Part shown: positions 1-5,872 of the stretch, piece by piece
Layout: every line of letters starts with the position of its first letter
How positions within the stretch are numbered: the stretch's first letter is position 1
Source of the DNA: Burkholderiaceae bacterium
Lineage (GTDB): Bacteria; Pseudomonadota; Gammaproteobacteria; Burkholderiales; Burkholderiaceae_C
Length of the DNA stretch: 5,872 bases
Direction of reading: 5' to 3'
Assembly (NCBI GenBank): GCA_023260355.1
Contig: JALQVJ010000321.1
Span: forward strand, 1-5,872
The notes under the pieces: generated by a model
Seen by the model: the letters and a program-made list of their open reading frames with translations, nothing else
Told to the model about the DNA's origin: nothing
Databases searched by the model: none
Program-made: the position numbers and the translations under genes

Positions 1-694
1 CGCGCACGGGCACTTTGTACTTGCCTGCAAATTCCACCGAGCGGGTCTGCAACACTTTGCTGCCCAAACTGGCCATCTCTAGCATTTCTTCAAAGCTGAT
101 TCGGCTCAGACGGCGGGCCTCTGCCACCACGCGTGGGTCAGTGGTGTAGACGCCGTCGACGTCGGTATAAATCAAACATTCATCCGCCTTCAGCGCCGCT
201 GCAACAGCCACCGCAGAGGTGTCGGAGCCTCCGCGACCCAAGGTCGTGATGTTCTGATCGGCATCGATACCTTGGAAACCGGTGATGATGACGACACGGC
301 CGGCGTTCAAGTCTTGGCGCACGCGCGCATCATCAATCGACTCGATGCGCGCCTTGGTGTACGCGGAATTGGTCTTGATGGGCACTTGCCATCCCGCGTA
401 GCTCACGGCATCGATGCCTTCGGCTTGCAGGGCGATGGAAAGGAGCCCCACAGAAACTTGTTCGCCGGTGGAGGCCAACATATCCAGCTCGCGCTGGTAC
501 GCTTTGCCTGGCCGCTCGGGTGCAAGCTCCTTGGCCAGCCCCAGCAACCGGTTGGTTTCTCCCGACATCGCGGAGGGAACCACCACCATTTGGTGCCCTG
601 CTCTGGCCCATTTAGCCACGCGTTTGGCCACCAAGCCAATGCGCTCGGTTGACCCCATCGAGGTGCCACCGTATTTGTGAACGATCAATGCCAT
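1..694 (-). CDS. lysC: Aspartate kinase, N-terminal 231 codons (3' end cut by window edge)
   Basis: Aspartokinase phosphorylates L-aspartate with ATP, the first step toward lysine, threonine, methionine and diaminopimelate; it is cytoplasmic. The protein opens [12 protein letters not shown], with the kinase signature KYGGTS at residues 7-12. The amino-acid kinase fold follows: PSAMSGETN at 40-48, the substrate-binding segment STGEQVS at 75-81, TNSAYT at 108-113, GRGGSDTSA at 153-161 and the nucleotide-binding [13 protein letters not shown] at 176-188. The reading frame is still open at position 1. About 170-190 residues, including the C-terminal ACT domains that carry feedback control, lie outside the window, so its lysine/threonine sensitivity cannot be judged. 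The ATG at 694 is supported by the family N-terminus and by a weak GGGA 7 nt upstream; AGGAA also occurs but 15 nt away. It lies 68 nt after tilS on the same strand. Confidence 0.96.
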   Translation of the reverse strand, partial: MALIVHKYGGTSMGSTERIGLVAKRVAKWARAGHQMVVVPSAMSGETNRLLGLAKELAPERPGKAYQRELDMLASTGEQVSVGLLSIALQAEGIDAVSYAGWQVPIKTNSAYTKARIESIDDARVRQDLNAGRVVIITGFQGIDADQNITTLGRGGSDTSAVAVAAALKADECLIYTDVDGVYTTDPRVVAEARRLSRISFEEMLEMASLGSKVLQTRSVEFAGKYKVPVR

Positions 695-728
695 GGATAT
701 GTCCCGCGCTTCCTAGTCGGATGGAACG

Positions 729-749
729 GCTCAACCCCAGTGGTTGAGC
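729..749 (-). other. Perfect 8-bp hairpin in the lysC leader / tilS-lysC gap
   Basis: GCTCAACC and GGTTGAGC form a perfect 8-bp inverted repeat around a 5-nt loop, between tilS and lysC. Neither strand has a T-run after the stem, so it does not look like a normal intrinsic terminator. It could stabilise the 5' end of a lysC transcript, mark an RNA processing point, or weakly attenuate read-through from tilS. The structure is seen directly; any role is inferred. Confidence 0.45.
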
Positions 750-761
750 GCAAAACCCAGC

Positions 762-767
762 ATTATA
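762..767 (-). promoter_or_regulatory. Possible -10 box for lysC
   Basis: On the minus strand the six bases are TATAAT, a perfect sigma-70 -10 hexamer, overlapping the TAA stop of tilS. Transcription would start near 755 and give a lysC leader of about 60 nt containing the hairpin at 729-749. I see no good -35 hexamer at 16-18 bp spacing (the nearest candidate, TTGTCC, is only 13 bp away) and no TGn extension. It may therefore be a chance match, with lysC read from the upstream operon. Confidence 0.3.
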
Positions 768-1734
768 AATTCGACTGATAGGACAATTTCTCGCCGTCCC
801 TGGTGACGTATCCAGCCGACACTTTCAGCTCAATGCCATGCCCGCGTGTCTGACATGCCTGCACCTGGTGCAGCAGGGCTTGCAGCTGTGCTTGCGAGGG
901 TGCTGAACCCGATTCCGCCTTGATCCACATGCGCAGCAGGTTGCTCTGGCGAGCAGCACTCAATGATTGCAGCGCTTTGATTTGCGGCGGCAGCCCTACC
1001 CGCTCAGCATCTTCAGCCGCGATCTCGTCCAAGAGCTCCTGCGCCTGAGCCATGTGCTGCGACGAACGCGCAACCATGGCGGCGATGTGCGGAAATGACG
1101 CCCTCAAGATCGGCGTCACCTCATGGCGAATGCGGTTGCGCGTGAACCGCAAGTCAAGGTTGGTGGGGTCGTCAACAACCGGATGCCCCGACGCCAAGAG
1201 CCACTCACGGATCGCCTGTGCAGACACGTCCAAGATAGGACGCTCAAAACGCACCCCGCCGATCTCAAACCGCGGTGACATACCCGCCAAACCGGCCACG
1301 CCAGACCCGCGTGACAGCGCCAGAACAACGGTTTCCAACTGATCGTCTTGATGCTGCGCCAACCACACGCTGACCAGCCCGTGCTCTCGCGCCAGCATTG
1401 CCAACGCGCCATATCGGGCTTGCCGGGCCGCATCCTCTGGACTTTGCCCCGGTTGGGGGCCTGCTGCGGCGTTGCACGTGAGCACGGGCGCGCCGATTTG
1501 GCGGCCGAAGTTGATCGCATGTTGCTCAAATCCAGCCGCCGCCGCTTGCAAGCCATGGTTGACATGCAACCCGACCACCTGGCCAGGCCACAACGCATGC
1601 GCAGCGAGCAACAAGGCTGTCGAGTCTGCCCCAGCGCTGAACGCAATACCCACCCGCCCTTTGAGAGGGGCCTTGCCCGCCCAGGCAATCAGGGGCGCGC
1701 GGCAAGGGTTGGCGAGATCGGAGGCGCCCGCCAT
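763..1734 (-). CDS. tilS: tRNA(Ile)-lysidine synthetase
   Basis: TilS attaches lysine to cytidine 34 of the CAU anticodon of a minor tRNA-Ile, using ATP, so that the tRNA reads AUA and is charged with isoleucine. The N-type ATP-pyrophosphatase loop is SAGADS at residues 33-38, where the family consensus is SGGxDS. It is followed by HVNHGL at 57-62, HQDDQLET at 128-135, RGSG at 142-145 and the TilS signature DDPTN...FTRNRIRHE at 188-205. At 323 residues it is much shorter than the roughly 430-residue E. coli enzyme, so it probably lacks the C-terminal domain, like other short TilS proteins. I chose the ATG at 1734, 13 nt past the accA stop, because it places the P-loop near residue 33. An in-frame ATG at 1791 would add 19 residues overlapping accA. 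Neither start has a clear ribosome binding site, which suggests coupling to accA. Confidence 0.95.
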   Translation of the reverse strand: MAGASDLANPCRAPLIAWAGKAPLKGRVGIAFSAGADSTALLLAAHALWPGQVVGLHVNHGLQAAAAGFEQHAINFGRQIGAPVLTCNAAAGPQPGQSPEDAARQARYGALAMLAREHGLVSVWLAQHQDDQLETVVLALSRGSGVAGLAGMSPRFEIGGVRFERPILDVSAQAIREWLLASGHPVVDDPTNLDLRFTRNRIRHEVTPILRASFPHIAAMVARSSQHMAQAQELLDEIAAEDAERVGLPPQIKALQSLSAARQSNLLRMWIKAESGSAPSQAQLQALLHQVQACQTRGHGIELKVSAGYVTRDGEKLSYQSNL

Positions 1735-1747
1735 GCTGTGTCGCTGG

Positions 1748-2713
1748 TCAGGCCTTTTCGGTGAATCGGCCAAAGCTTTGCAAGCGCTCATACCGACGCT
1801 GCAAAAGCTCTTCGGTTTTCAGCCCAGTGACTTGGCGCAGTGCGTCGGCCAGCCCCTTGCTCAGCAAACCCATCATTGCCTTGTGGTCGCGGTGTGCACC
1901 CCCAGCCGGCTCGCTCACGATCTTGTCTACCAGACCGAGCGCCTTCAAGCGAGGCGCCACGATACCCAATGCCTCTGCAGCCTCTTCCGCCTTGTCGCTG
2001 GTCTTCCAAAGAATCGAGGCGCACCCCTCAGGGCTGATCACCGAGTACACCGCGTGTTGCAACATCAAGGTTTGGTCGCCCACGGCAATCGCAAGCGCCC
2101 CACCTGAGCCACCCTCACCGATGATGGTTGAGATGATCGGGGTCTCGAGCTGTGCCATTTCGAAAATGTTCCGACCAATGGCCTCAGACTGGCCACGCTC
2201 CTCCGCATCGATACCGGGATAAGCGCCGGGAGTGTCCACAAAAGTGAACACGGGCATGCGGAACTTTTCTGCCAGCTTCATCAATCGCAAGGCCTTGCGG
2301 TACCCCTCGGGCTTTGTCATCCCGAAATTGCGCAGAGCGCGCTCTTTGGTATCTCGCCCCTTTTGATGACCCAGTACCACACAAGGCTGCCCCTTGAATC
2401 GGGCCATACCGCCCACAATACTTTGGTCATCCGCAAAATGGCGATCCCCATGCAGCTCCTGAAAGTGCGTGAACATCCCCTGGATGTAGTCCATGGTGTA
2501 GGGCCGATCTGGGTGCCGGGCAACCTTGGTGACCTGCCAGGGGGTGAGCTTGGCATAGAGGTCTTTGGTGAGCTGCTGGCTCTTTTGAGTCAACTGTTCG
2601 ATTTCGCTGGAGATATCGACAGCGGATTCAGTCTGCACGAATCGCAGCTCTTCAATTTTGTTTTCAAGCTCCGCGATGGGTTGCTCGAAATCTAAAAAGT
2701 AACGCTTTGGCAA
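1748..2713 (-). CDS. accA: Acetyl-CoA carboxylase, carboxyltransferase alpha subunit
   Basis: With AccD, AccA forms the carboxyltransferase that moves the carboxyl group from carboxybiotin on AccB to acetyl-CoA, making malonyl-CoA for fatty-acid synthesis. The 321-residue protein has the usual length. It begins [17 protein letters not shown], matching the conserved AccA N-terminal helix. The crotonase-like core shows [11 protein letters not shown] at about 115-125, [25 protein letters not shown] in two parts (DTPGAYPG at 160-167), the oxyanion-type glycine loop [10 protein letters not shown] at 199-208 and [13 protein letters not shown] at 224-236. The start is a TTG at 2713, chosen because AAGGAGGG ends 6 nt before it and the protein then begins as family members do. 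A GTG at 2740 would add nine residues encoded by the ribosome binding site itself. accD is not in the window. The gene lies 99 nt after the glycosylase and 13 nt before tilS. Confidence 0.97.
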   Translation of the reverse strand: MPKRYFLDFEQPIAELENKIEELRFVQTESAVDISSEIEQLTQKSQQLTKDLYAKLTPWQVTKVARHPDRPYTMDYIQGMFTHFQELHGDRHFADDQSIVGGMARFKGQPCVVLGHQKGRDTKERALRNFGMTKPEGYRKALRLMKLAEKFRMPVFTFVDTPGAYPGIDAEERGQSEAIGRNIFEMAQLETPIISTIIGEGGSGGALAIAVGDQTLMLQHAVYSVISPEGCASILWKTSDKAEEAAEALGIVAPRLKALGLVDKIVSEPAGGAHRDHKAMMGLLSKGLADALRQVTGLKTEELLQRRYERLQSFGRFTEKA

Positions 2714-2727
2714 AGCTTGCCCTCCTT
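2714..2727 (-). promoter_or_regulatory. Strong ribosome binding site that sets the accA start at TTG
   Basis: The minus strand reads AAGGAGGG (2727-2720), a near-perfect anti-Shine-Dalgarno match, then six bases and the TTG at 2713-2711. This is by far the best ribosome binding site in the window and makes TTG the likely accA start codon. A weak start codon paired with a strong site may tune AccA output. Confidence 0.8.
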
Positions 2728-2812
2728 CGTCCAGGCCCACCTCAAGTGGCGGTGCTGGCGCATGGTCATGATTGTGCTTGGATCGGCCTTGGATTGCACG
2801 CCGCTTGTCAGA

Positions 2813-3445
2813 TCAATAAGCGACTGGTTCAGGCTCTAAACTGCGCCAAATATACCAAGTCGCCACGCTCCGGTAGGGCGCCCATGCGGCGGCCACTTCC
2901 CGCAGTTCGTTTCGGCTCACCGCTTCACCTGAAAAATACAGGCGGCTGACGCCGTTGACCAACCCGACGTCATCGACGGGCAAAACATTGGGTCGCATCA
3001 AGTGAAAGATCAGAAACATCTCGGCGGTCCACCGCCCGATGCCTCGAATGGCAATCAGCTCCGAAATAATCGCTTCGTCGTCCAAATTAGCCCAATTTTT
3101 AATACTTGCTCTGTTGGCGATGAAGTGCCGCGCCAGGTCCTGGATGTACTCGACTTTACGCGCGCTCAAACCGGCGCTGCGCAAATCGGCCGCATCCAGC
3201 TTCACAACGCGAGCCGGCGTGACTTGGGGCACAAGTGCCGCAAATCGCTCCCAAACGGTTTGGGCCGCCTTCACAGAAATTTGTTGCCCAACGATGCTGC
3301 GGGCCAGTGTCACGAAAGGGTCGCCCCTCGACTCCAATTGCACGCCCGGAAACTTGGGCACCAACCGCCGCATCACGCGGTCTTTCTTCATCAAATGCGC
3401 GCAGGCCTGCTCCCAGTACTCAGGGGTCACGGTTGAGGCGGTCAC
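2813..3445 (-). CDS. DNA-3-methyladenine glycosylase II family protein (short AlkA type)
   Basis: A base-excision repair enzyme of the HhH-GPD superfamily that should remove alkylated purines such as 3-methyladenine from DNA. In the 210-residue reading, the motif GQQIS at 53-57 starts the glycosylase core. The helix-hairpin-helix is [15 protein letters not shown] at about 133-147. The catalytic aspartate should be D159 in VLPVDDVGL, equivalent to AlkA D238. [11 protein letters not shown] at 190-200 is the typical last helix. It lacks the N-terminal domain of the 282-residue E. coli AlkA, like many compact homologues. The GTG start at 3445 overlaps the cysS stop as GTGA, implying translational coupling. 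The frame stays open to 3676 inside cysS, but that extension is arginine-rich antifamily sequence and is only the cysS shadow. The family is certain; substrate range is inferred. Confidence 0.93.
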   Translation of the reverse strand: MTASTVTPEYWEQACAHLMKKDRVMRRLVPKFPGVQLESRGDPFVTLARSIVGQQISVKAAQTVWERFAALVPQVTPARVVKLDAADLRSAGLSARKVEYIQDLARHFIANRASIKNWANLDDEAIISELIAIRGIGRWTAEMFLIFHLMRPNVLPVDDVGLVNGVSRLYFSGEAVSRNELREVAAAWAPYRSVATWYIWRSLEPEPVAY

Positions 3446-4821
3446 GCGCGTTCCCAAGTCGTGCCAGCAGGACTGTCCTTCAACACGATGCCTTCTGCCA
3501 GCAATTGCTGGCGAATCGCATCCGCTGTTGCGAAATCTTTGCTGGCTTTCGCGGCCTGGCGCTGTTGAATCAGCCCGTCGATTCGCGCCGTGTCTGCATC
3601 CACCGCGCCGCCTTGCAAGTACGTTTGTGGGTCGCTTTGCAGCAAGCCCAAGACGCCGCCAAGCGCGCGAAGCCATCCTGCCAAATGCGCGCTGCCGGTG
3701 CGGTTGACTTCAGCTGCCAACTCAAACAAGACCGCGACCGCTGCCGGCGTCGCAAAGTCGTCATTCATCGCCACCGCGAAGGCGCGTGCGTGCTCGTTCG
3801 CTTCCCAATCCAGCACAACAGCTTCGGCCTGCACGGAGGCCAGCGCGGTGTAGAGGCGCTTGAGTGCACTGCGCGCATCGTTCAAATGCGCGTCGCTGTA
3901 ATTGAGCGCACTGCGGTAATGTGCGCGCAAAATAAAAAAGCGCACCGTCTCTGCATCGTAGGTTTTGAGGACGTCTCGGATCGTGAAGAAATTCCCCAAC
4001 GACTTGGACATCTTCTCGTTGTCGACACGCACAAACCCGTTGTGCATCCACACCTTGGCCAACGGCTTGCCCGTGGCGCCTTGGCTCTGCGCGATCTCAT
4101 TTTCGTGGTGAGGGAACTGCAGGTCTGCACCGCCACCATGGATATCAAAGGTCTCACCCAGCAACGCACAGCTCATCGCCGAGCACTCAATATGCCAGCC
4201 CGGACGACCAGCACCGTAGGGGCTGTCCCATTTGGCTTCGTCCGGCTCTGAAGCCTTGGCGGATTTCCAAAGCACAAAATCAAGCGGATCCTGCTTGCCG
4301 CCAGCGACCGCCACACGTTCGCCAGCACGCAACTCGTCAAGGGATTTGCCGCTCAACGCCCCATACCCCTCAAACTGGCGCACCGCGTAGTTCACATCGC
4401 CGTCCTGCCCCTGGTAGGCCAAGCCTTTTTGCTCAAGCGTTTGAATCAGCGACAGCATTTGTGGGACATAGTCCATCGCGCGTGGCTCGTGGGTGGGTCG
4501 CTCAATGCCCAGCGCATCGGCATCCTCGTGCAAGGCATCGACCATGCGATCGGTGAGAGATCGGATCGTTTCACCGTTTTGGACGGCACGCGCAATGATC
4601 TTGTCGTCGATATCGGTCACGTTGCGCACGTATGTCACGGCATAACCGTTCGCCTTGAACCAGCGTTGGACGACGTCAAAAGCCATCATGGCGCGCGCGT
4701 GTCCCAAATGGCAGTAGTCGTACACGGTCATGCCACAAACGTACATCCGAACCTGCCCTGGCACCAACGGCACAAAGGGTTCGTTGCGTTTCGTCAAAGA
4801 GTTGTAAATCGTCAGGCTCAT
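3442..4821 (-). CDS. cysS: Cysteinyl-tRNA synthetase
   Basis: CysRS is a class I synthetase that charges tRNA-Cys with cysteine in the cytoplasm. In the 459-residue reading the HIGH motif is HLGH at 38-41. The KMSKS loop is at 270-274. The four zinc ligands that sense the cysteine thiol are C29, C213 (in [11 protein letters not shown]), H238 (in FPHHENE) and E242, matching E. coli C28, C209, H234 and E238 in spacing. The length is close to the E. coli enzyme (461). The C-terminal helical and anticodon region is complete. I start it at the ATG at 4821, giving [12 protein letters not shown], as is usual for the family; an in-frame TTG at 4845 would add eight unlikely residues. There is no clear Shine-Dalgarno sequence. 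Instead the ATG overlaps the stop of a tiny upstream ORF with two Cys codons. It is first of five same-strand genes. Confidence 0.97.
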   Translation of the reverse strand: MSLTIYNSLTKRNEPFVPLVPGQVRMYVCGMTVYDYCHLGHARAMMAFDVVQRWFKANGYAVTYVRNVTDIDDKIIARAVQNGETIRSLTDRMVDALHEDADALGIERPTHEPRAMDYVPQMLSLIQTLEQKGLAYQGQDGDVNYAVRQFEGYGALSGKSLDELRAGERVAVAGGKQDPLDFVLWKSAKASEPDEAKWDSPYGAGRPGWHIECSAMSCALLGETFDIHGGGADLQFPHHENEIAQSQGATGKPLAKVWMHNGFVRVDNEKMSKSLGNFFTIRDVLKTYDAETVRFFILRAHYRSALNYSDAHLNDARSALKRLYTALASVQAEAVVLDWEANEHARAFAVAMNDDFATPAAVAVLFELAAEVNRTGSAHLAGWLRALGGVLGLLQSDPQTYLQGGAVDADTARIDGLIQQRQAAKASKDFATADAIRQQLLAEGIVLKDSPAGTTWERA

Positions 4822-4862
4822 CGCGATGGTCCGAAATGGCAGCAACTGGACGCGCTGCGCAT
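4818..4862 (-). CDS. Candidate 14-residue leader peptide with Cys-Cys, overlapping the cysS start
   Basis: An ATG at 4862 opens a frame reading [14 protein letters not shown], ending in TGA at 4820-4818. That TGA overlaps the cysS ATG as ATGA. Two adjacent TGC codons (4844-4839) directly upstream of cysteinyl-tRNA synthetase, together with stop/start overlap, are what a cysteine-responsive leader peptide would look like. A ribosome finishing here could also deliver initiation to cysS, which has no clear Shine-Dalgarno of its own. Against it, the ORF has no visible ribosome binding site either, and a 14-codon ORF can occur by chance. Conservation in relatives is untested. Confidence 0.35.
   Translation of the reverse strand: MRSASSCCHFGPSR
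4822..4854 (-). promoter_or_regulatory. Possible hairpin occluding the cysS start
   Basis: In the cysS leader GTCC (4851-4848) can pair with GGAC (4832-4829). The flanking CGC (4854-4852) can pair with GCG (4824-4822) across a 4-nt bulge. The 3' arm touches the cysS ATG at 4821, and the loop holds both TGC codons of the small upstream ORF. A ribosome translating the ORF would open the stem. The pairing is imperfect and was found by eye without folding energies. Confidence 0.3.
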
Positions 4863-4893
4863 GCTGGGTCAGGTATTGGCGGCAAAGGGAGGG

Positions 4894-4899
4894 ATTCTA
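4894..4899 (-). promoter_or_regulatory. Possible -10 box of the cysS promoter
   Basis: The minus strand reads TAGAAT, one base from the sigma-70 consensus TATAAT. Transcription would start around 4887-4884, leaving about 65 nt before cysS and about 25 nt before the small Cys-Cys ORF. No convincing -35 is seen at normal spacing (GAGCCC at 17 bp). The site is one arm of an inverted repeat whose other arm is the plus-strand candidate at 4926-4931. Confidence 0.4.
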
Positions 4900-4925
4900 G
4901 GCTTTTTGCATCCAACGGGCTCCTC

Positions 4926-4931
4926 TAGAAT
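4926..4931 (+). promoter_or_regulatory. Possible -10 box of the TPR-gene promoter (near-leaderless start)
   Basis: TAGAAT ends only 9 bases before the ATG at 4941. A start about 6-7 bases downstream of the box would make an mRNA beginning just 2-4 nt before the start codon. The best -35 candidate is TTTGCA at 4905-4910, four of six consensus bases but with a short 15-bp spacer. No Shine-Dalgarno sequence precedes the ATG, which fits leaderless translation. Confidence 0.4.
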
Positions 4932-4940
4932 ACCGAACAC

Positions 4941-5441
4941 ATGACGCCCGCTGCACTGCCCTCTATCCTGCAAGCCTCTTTCAGATGGTCAGCCGCCTTT
5001 TGTCGCCGCTGGGGCGCTCATGGCGGGGCGCTGCTTTTGGGGGTCTGGCTCCTCACCCACGGGGGACCTTCGCCAGCGCAGGAGCCGCAAGAGAAAATCA
5101 ACGCCATCGAGCAGGCTTTGAGCCAACAGAATTGGCAGCAAGCGGGTGACGCGATCGAGCAAGGCCTCGCAGAGCACCCCAACGATGTGCGGCTCCAACT
5201 CCTCAAAGGGGTCTGGCAAGCCCGCCAAGGCAACTTGGCGCAAGCCAGGGCGCTATTTGAGGGGATGGCGGCGCGGTTTCCCGAGTTGAGCGAGCCCTAC
5301 AACAACCTGGGCATCGTGCTCGCGCAAATGGGCGACCTCGATGGTGCCAAAATCCAATTCAACAAGGCCGTACTGGCCGACCCATCCAACACTGCTGCCC
5401 AAAACAATCTGCGCCGAGCCACCTCGCCAGATGCCAAATAA
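4941..5441 (+). CDS. Exported or membrane-anchored TPR-repeat protein
   Basis: A 166-residue protein that I recognise only as a tetratricopeptide-repeat protein. Residues 1-46 look like a long signal peptide: a basic stretch with RR at 22-23, a hydrophobic core at about 28-39 ([12 protein letters not shown]) and a possible signal peptidase site after SPA46. It could instead stay as a membrane anchor. The mature part holds about three TPR units, near 51-82, 83-116 and 117-150. The last is the clearest, with [20 protein letters not shown] and the closing ADPSN. TPRs bind partner proteins; no catalytic motif is seen. It diverges from cysS and lies 41 nt before a periplasmic cyclophilin, so an envelope role in protein assembly is plausible but inferred. 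No in-frame alternative ATG exists near the N-terminus, and there is no ribosome binding site. Confidence 0.88.
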   Translation: MTPAALPSILQASFRWSAAFCRRWGAHGGALLLGVWLLTHGGPSPAQEPQEKINAIEQALSQQNWQQAGDAIEQGLAEHPNDVRLQLLKGVWQARQGNLAQARALFEGMAARFPELSEPYNNLGIVLAQMGDLDGAKIQFNKAVLADPSNTAAQNNLRRATSPDAK

Positions 5442-5482
5442 GGCGGGCAGAGCCCATTCGTCTCTTTAAACGCGAGGCCCAC

Positions 5483-5872
5483 ATGAAACTATCCCATTCG
5501 TTGATCTCTCTGAGTGCTTTGGCGATTGGACTCAGCGCGCTGACGTCCACTGCCTGGGCCTCTAAGGTGCGCCTGACCACCAACATGGGCGATATCGTGA
5601 TCGATCTTGCCAGCGACAAGGCGCCCAAAACAGTGGCCAATTTCGAGGCCTACGTGAAGTCTGGACACTACAAGGGCACGATCTTTCATCGCGTCATTGA
5701 CGGGTTCATGATTCAAGGCGGCGGATTCACCCAGAACATGGAACAAAAGCCGACACTTGATCCCATTGCCCACGAAGGCCCTGATGTGGCCGCCAAGGGT
5801 GGGTTGCCGAACGCTCGGGGGACGATTGCCATGGCACGCACAGGCGACCCACACTCCGCAACTGCGCAGTTT
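5483..5872 (+). CDS. ppiA: Periplasmic cyclophilin-type peptidyl-prolyl isomerase (3' end cut by window edge)
   Basis: Catalyses cis-trans isomerisation of peptide bonds before proline, helping exported proteins fold. The first 130 residues are present. Residues 1-26 are a typical Sec signal peptide ending in AWA (24-26), with mature protein from [16 protein letters not shown]. The cyclophilin active-site segment [15 protein letters not shown] is at 68-82; R70, F75 and Q78 match R55, F60 and Q63 of human cyclophilin [12 protein letters not shown] (110-120) and SATAQF at the edge are also conserved. Perhaps 50-60 residues are missing. The ATG at 5483 follows GAGG at 5 nt. The 41-nt gap after the TPR gene suggests co-transcription; a weak GGGC-AGA-GCCC stem lies in the gap. 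The symbol follows the E. coli periplasmic enzyme, and orthology is inferred from the signal peptide. Confidence 0.93.
   Translation, partial: MKLSHSLISLSALAIGLSALTSTAWASKVRLTTNMGDIVIDLASDKAPKTVANFEAYVKSGHYKGTIFHRVIDGFMIQGGGFTQNMEQKPTLDPIAHEGPDVAAKGGLPNARGTIAMARTGDPHSATAQF

Noticed and set aside
729..749. Intrinsic terminator between tilS and lysC
   Set aside because: The stem is perfect but no T-run follows on either strand.
695..762. Lysine riboswitch upstream of lysC
   Set aside because: The gap is only 68 nt, too short for the multi-helix L box, and only one simple hairpin is seen.
1472..2107. 211-codon plus-strand open frame across tilS and accA
   Set aside because: Antisense to two well-supported genes, with no recognisable domain or ribosome binding site; a shadow frame.
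2692..2769. 25-codon basic ORF ([11 protein letters not shown]...) upstream of and overlapping the accA start
   Set aside because: No ribosome binding site of its own, no composition linked to fatty-acid control, and it merely runs through the accA Shine-Dalgarno; likely chance.
3446..3676. N-terminal extension of the glycosylase frame into cysS
   Set aside because: The added 77 residues are arginine-rich, do not resemble the AlkA N-terminal domain and overlap cysS; the GTGA junction gives a better start.
3235..4251. 338-codon open frame on the plus strand opposite cysS
   Set aside because: It lies fully antisense to cysS and the glycosylase, both with unmistakable motifs. Its translation has no family-like domain and reads as a GC-rich shadow.
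4941..5078. Tat signal or lipobox in the TPR protein
   Set aside because: RR occurs at residues 22-23 but without the S/T-R-R-x-F-L-K pattern, and no cysteine lies at the end of the hydrophobic core; a Sec-type signal or anchor is more likely.
5445..5455. GGGC-AGA-GCCC stem between the TPR gene and the cyclophilin gene as a terminator
   Set aside because: Only 4 bp of stem and a weak, distant T-rich stretch; the two genes are probably co-transcribed.

Overview
The window looks like ordinary chromosomal core sequence from a betaproteobacterium, most likely a Burkholderiales/Comamonadaceae member. This rests on the moderately GC-rich coding sequence, the wording of the AccA and LysC proteins, and the gene order cysS - 3-methyladenine glycosylase - accA - tilS - lysC, with a TPR protein and a periplasmic cyclophilin diverging from cysS. 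I recall that order from that family; no database was searched. There is no sign of a mobile element, phage, CRISPR array, tRNA or rRNA.

Layout. Positions 1-4821 hold five genes, all on the minus strand. In transcription order they are cysS (cysteinyl-tRNA synthetase), a short AlkA-type DNA glycosylase whose GTG start overlaps the cysS stop, accA (carboxyltransferase alpha subunit of acetyl-CoA carboxylase), tilS (tRNA-Ile lysidine synthetase) and the first 231 codons of lysC (aspartate kinase), which is cut by the left edge. Spacing is tight: a 4-nt overlap, then gaps of 99, 13 and 68 nt. The group can therefore be read as one operon, with a possible extra promoter just before lysC. Positions 4941-5872 hold two plus-strand genes for exported proteins: a small TPR protein, and a signal-peptide cyclophilin cut by the right edge.

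How the genes relate. The minus-strand genes are housekeeping functions (tRNA charging and modification, fatty-acid synthesis, the aspartate amino-acid pathway and alkylation repair) with no single shared pathway. The plus-strand pair belongs to the cell envelope.

Start sites needed choosing. accA is best started at a TTG placed 6 nt after AAGGAGGG. The glycosylase is best started at the GTG of a GTGA overlap. tilS is best started at the inner ATG (1734), just after the accA stop.

The most interesting stretch is the 119-bp divergent region 4822-4940. It carries two TAGAAT hexamers as a 7-bp inverted repeat, back to back. The plus-strand one would give a nearly leaderless TPR mRNA. On the cysS side there is a 14-codon ORF with two adjacent cysteine codons whose stop overlaps the cysS start (ATGA). 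A possible hairpin there would occlude that start. This resembles a cysteine-sensing leader peptide in front of cysteinyl-tRNA synthetase, but it is a hypothesis from one sequence.
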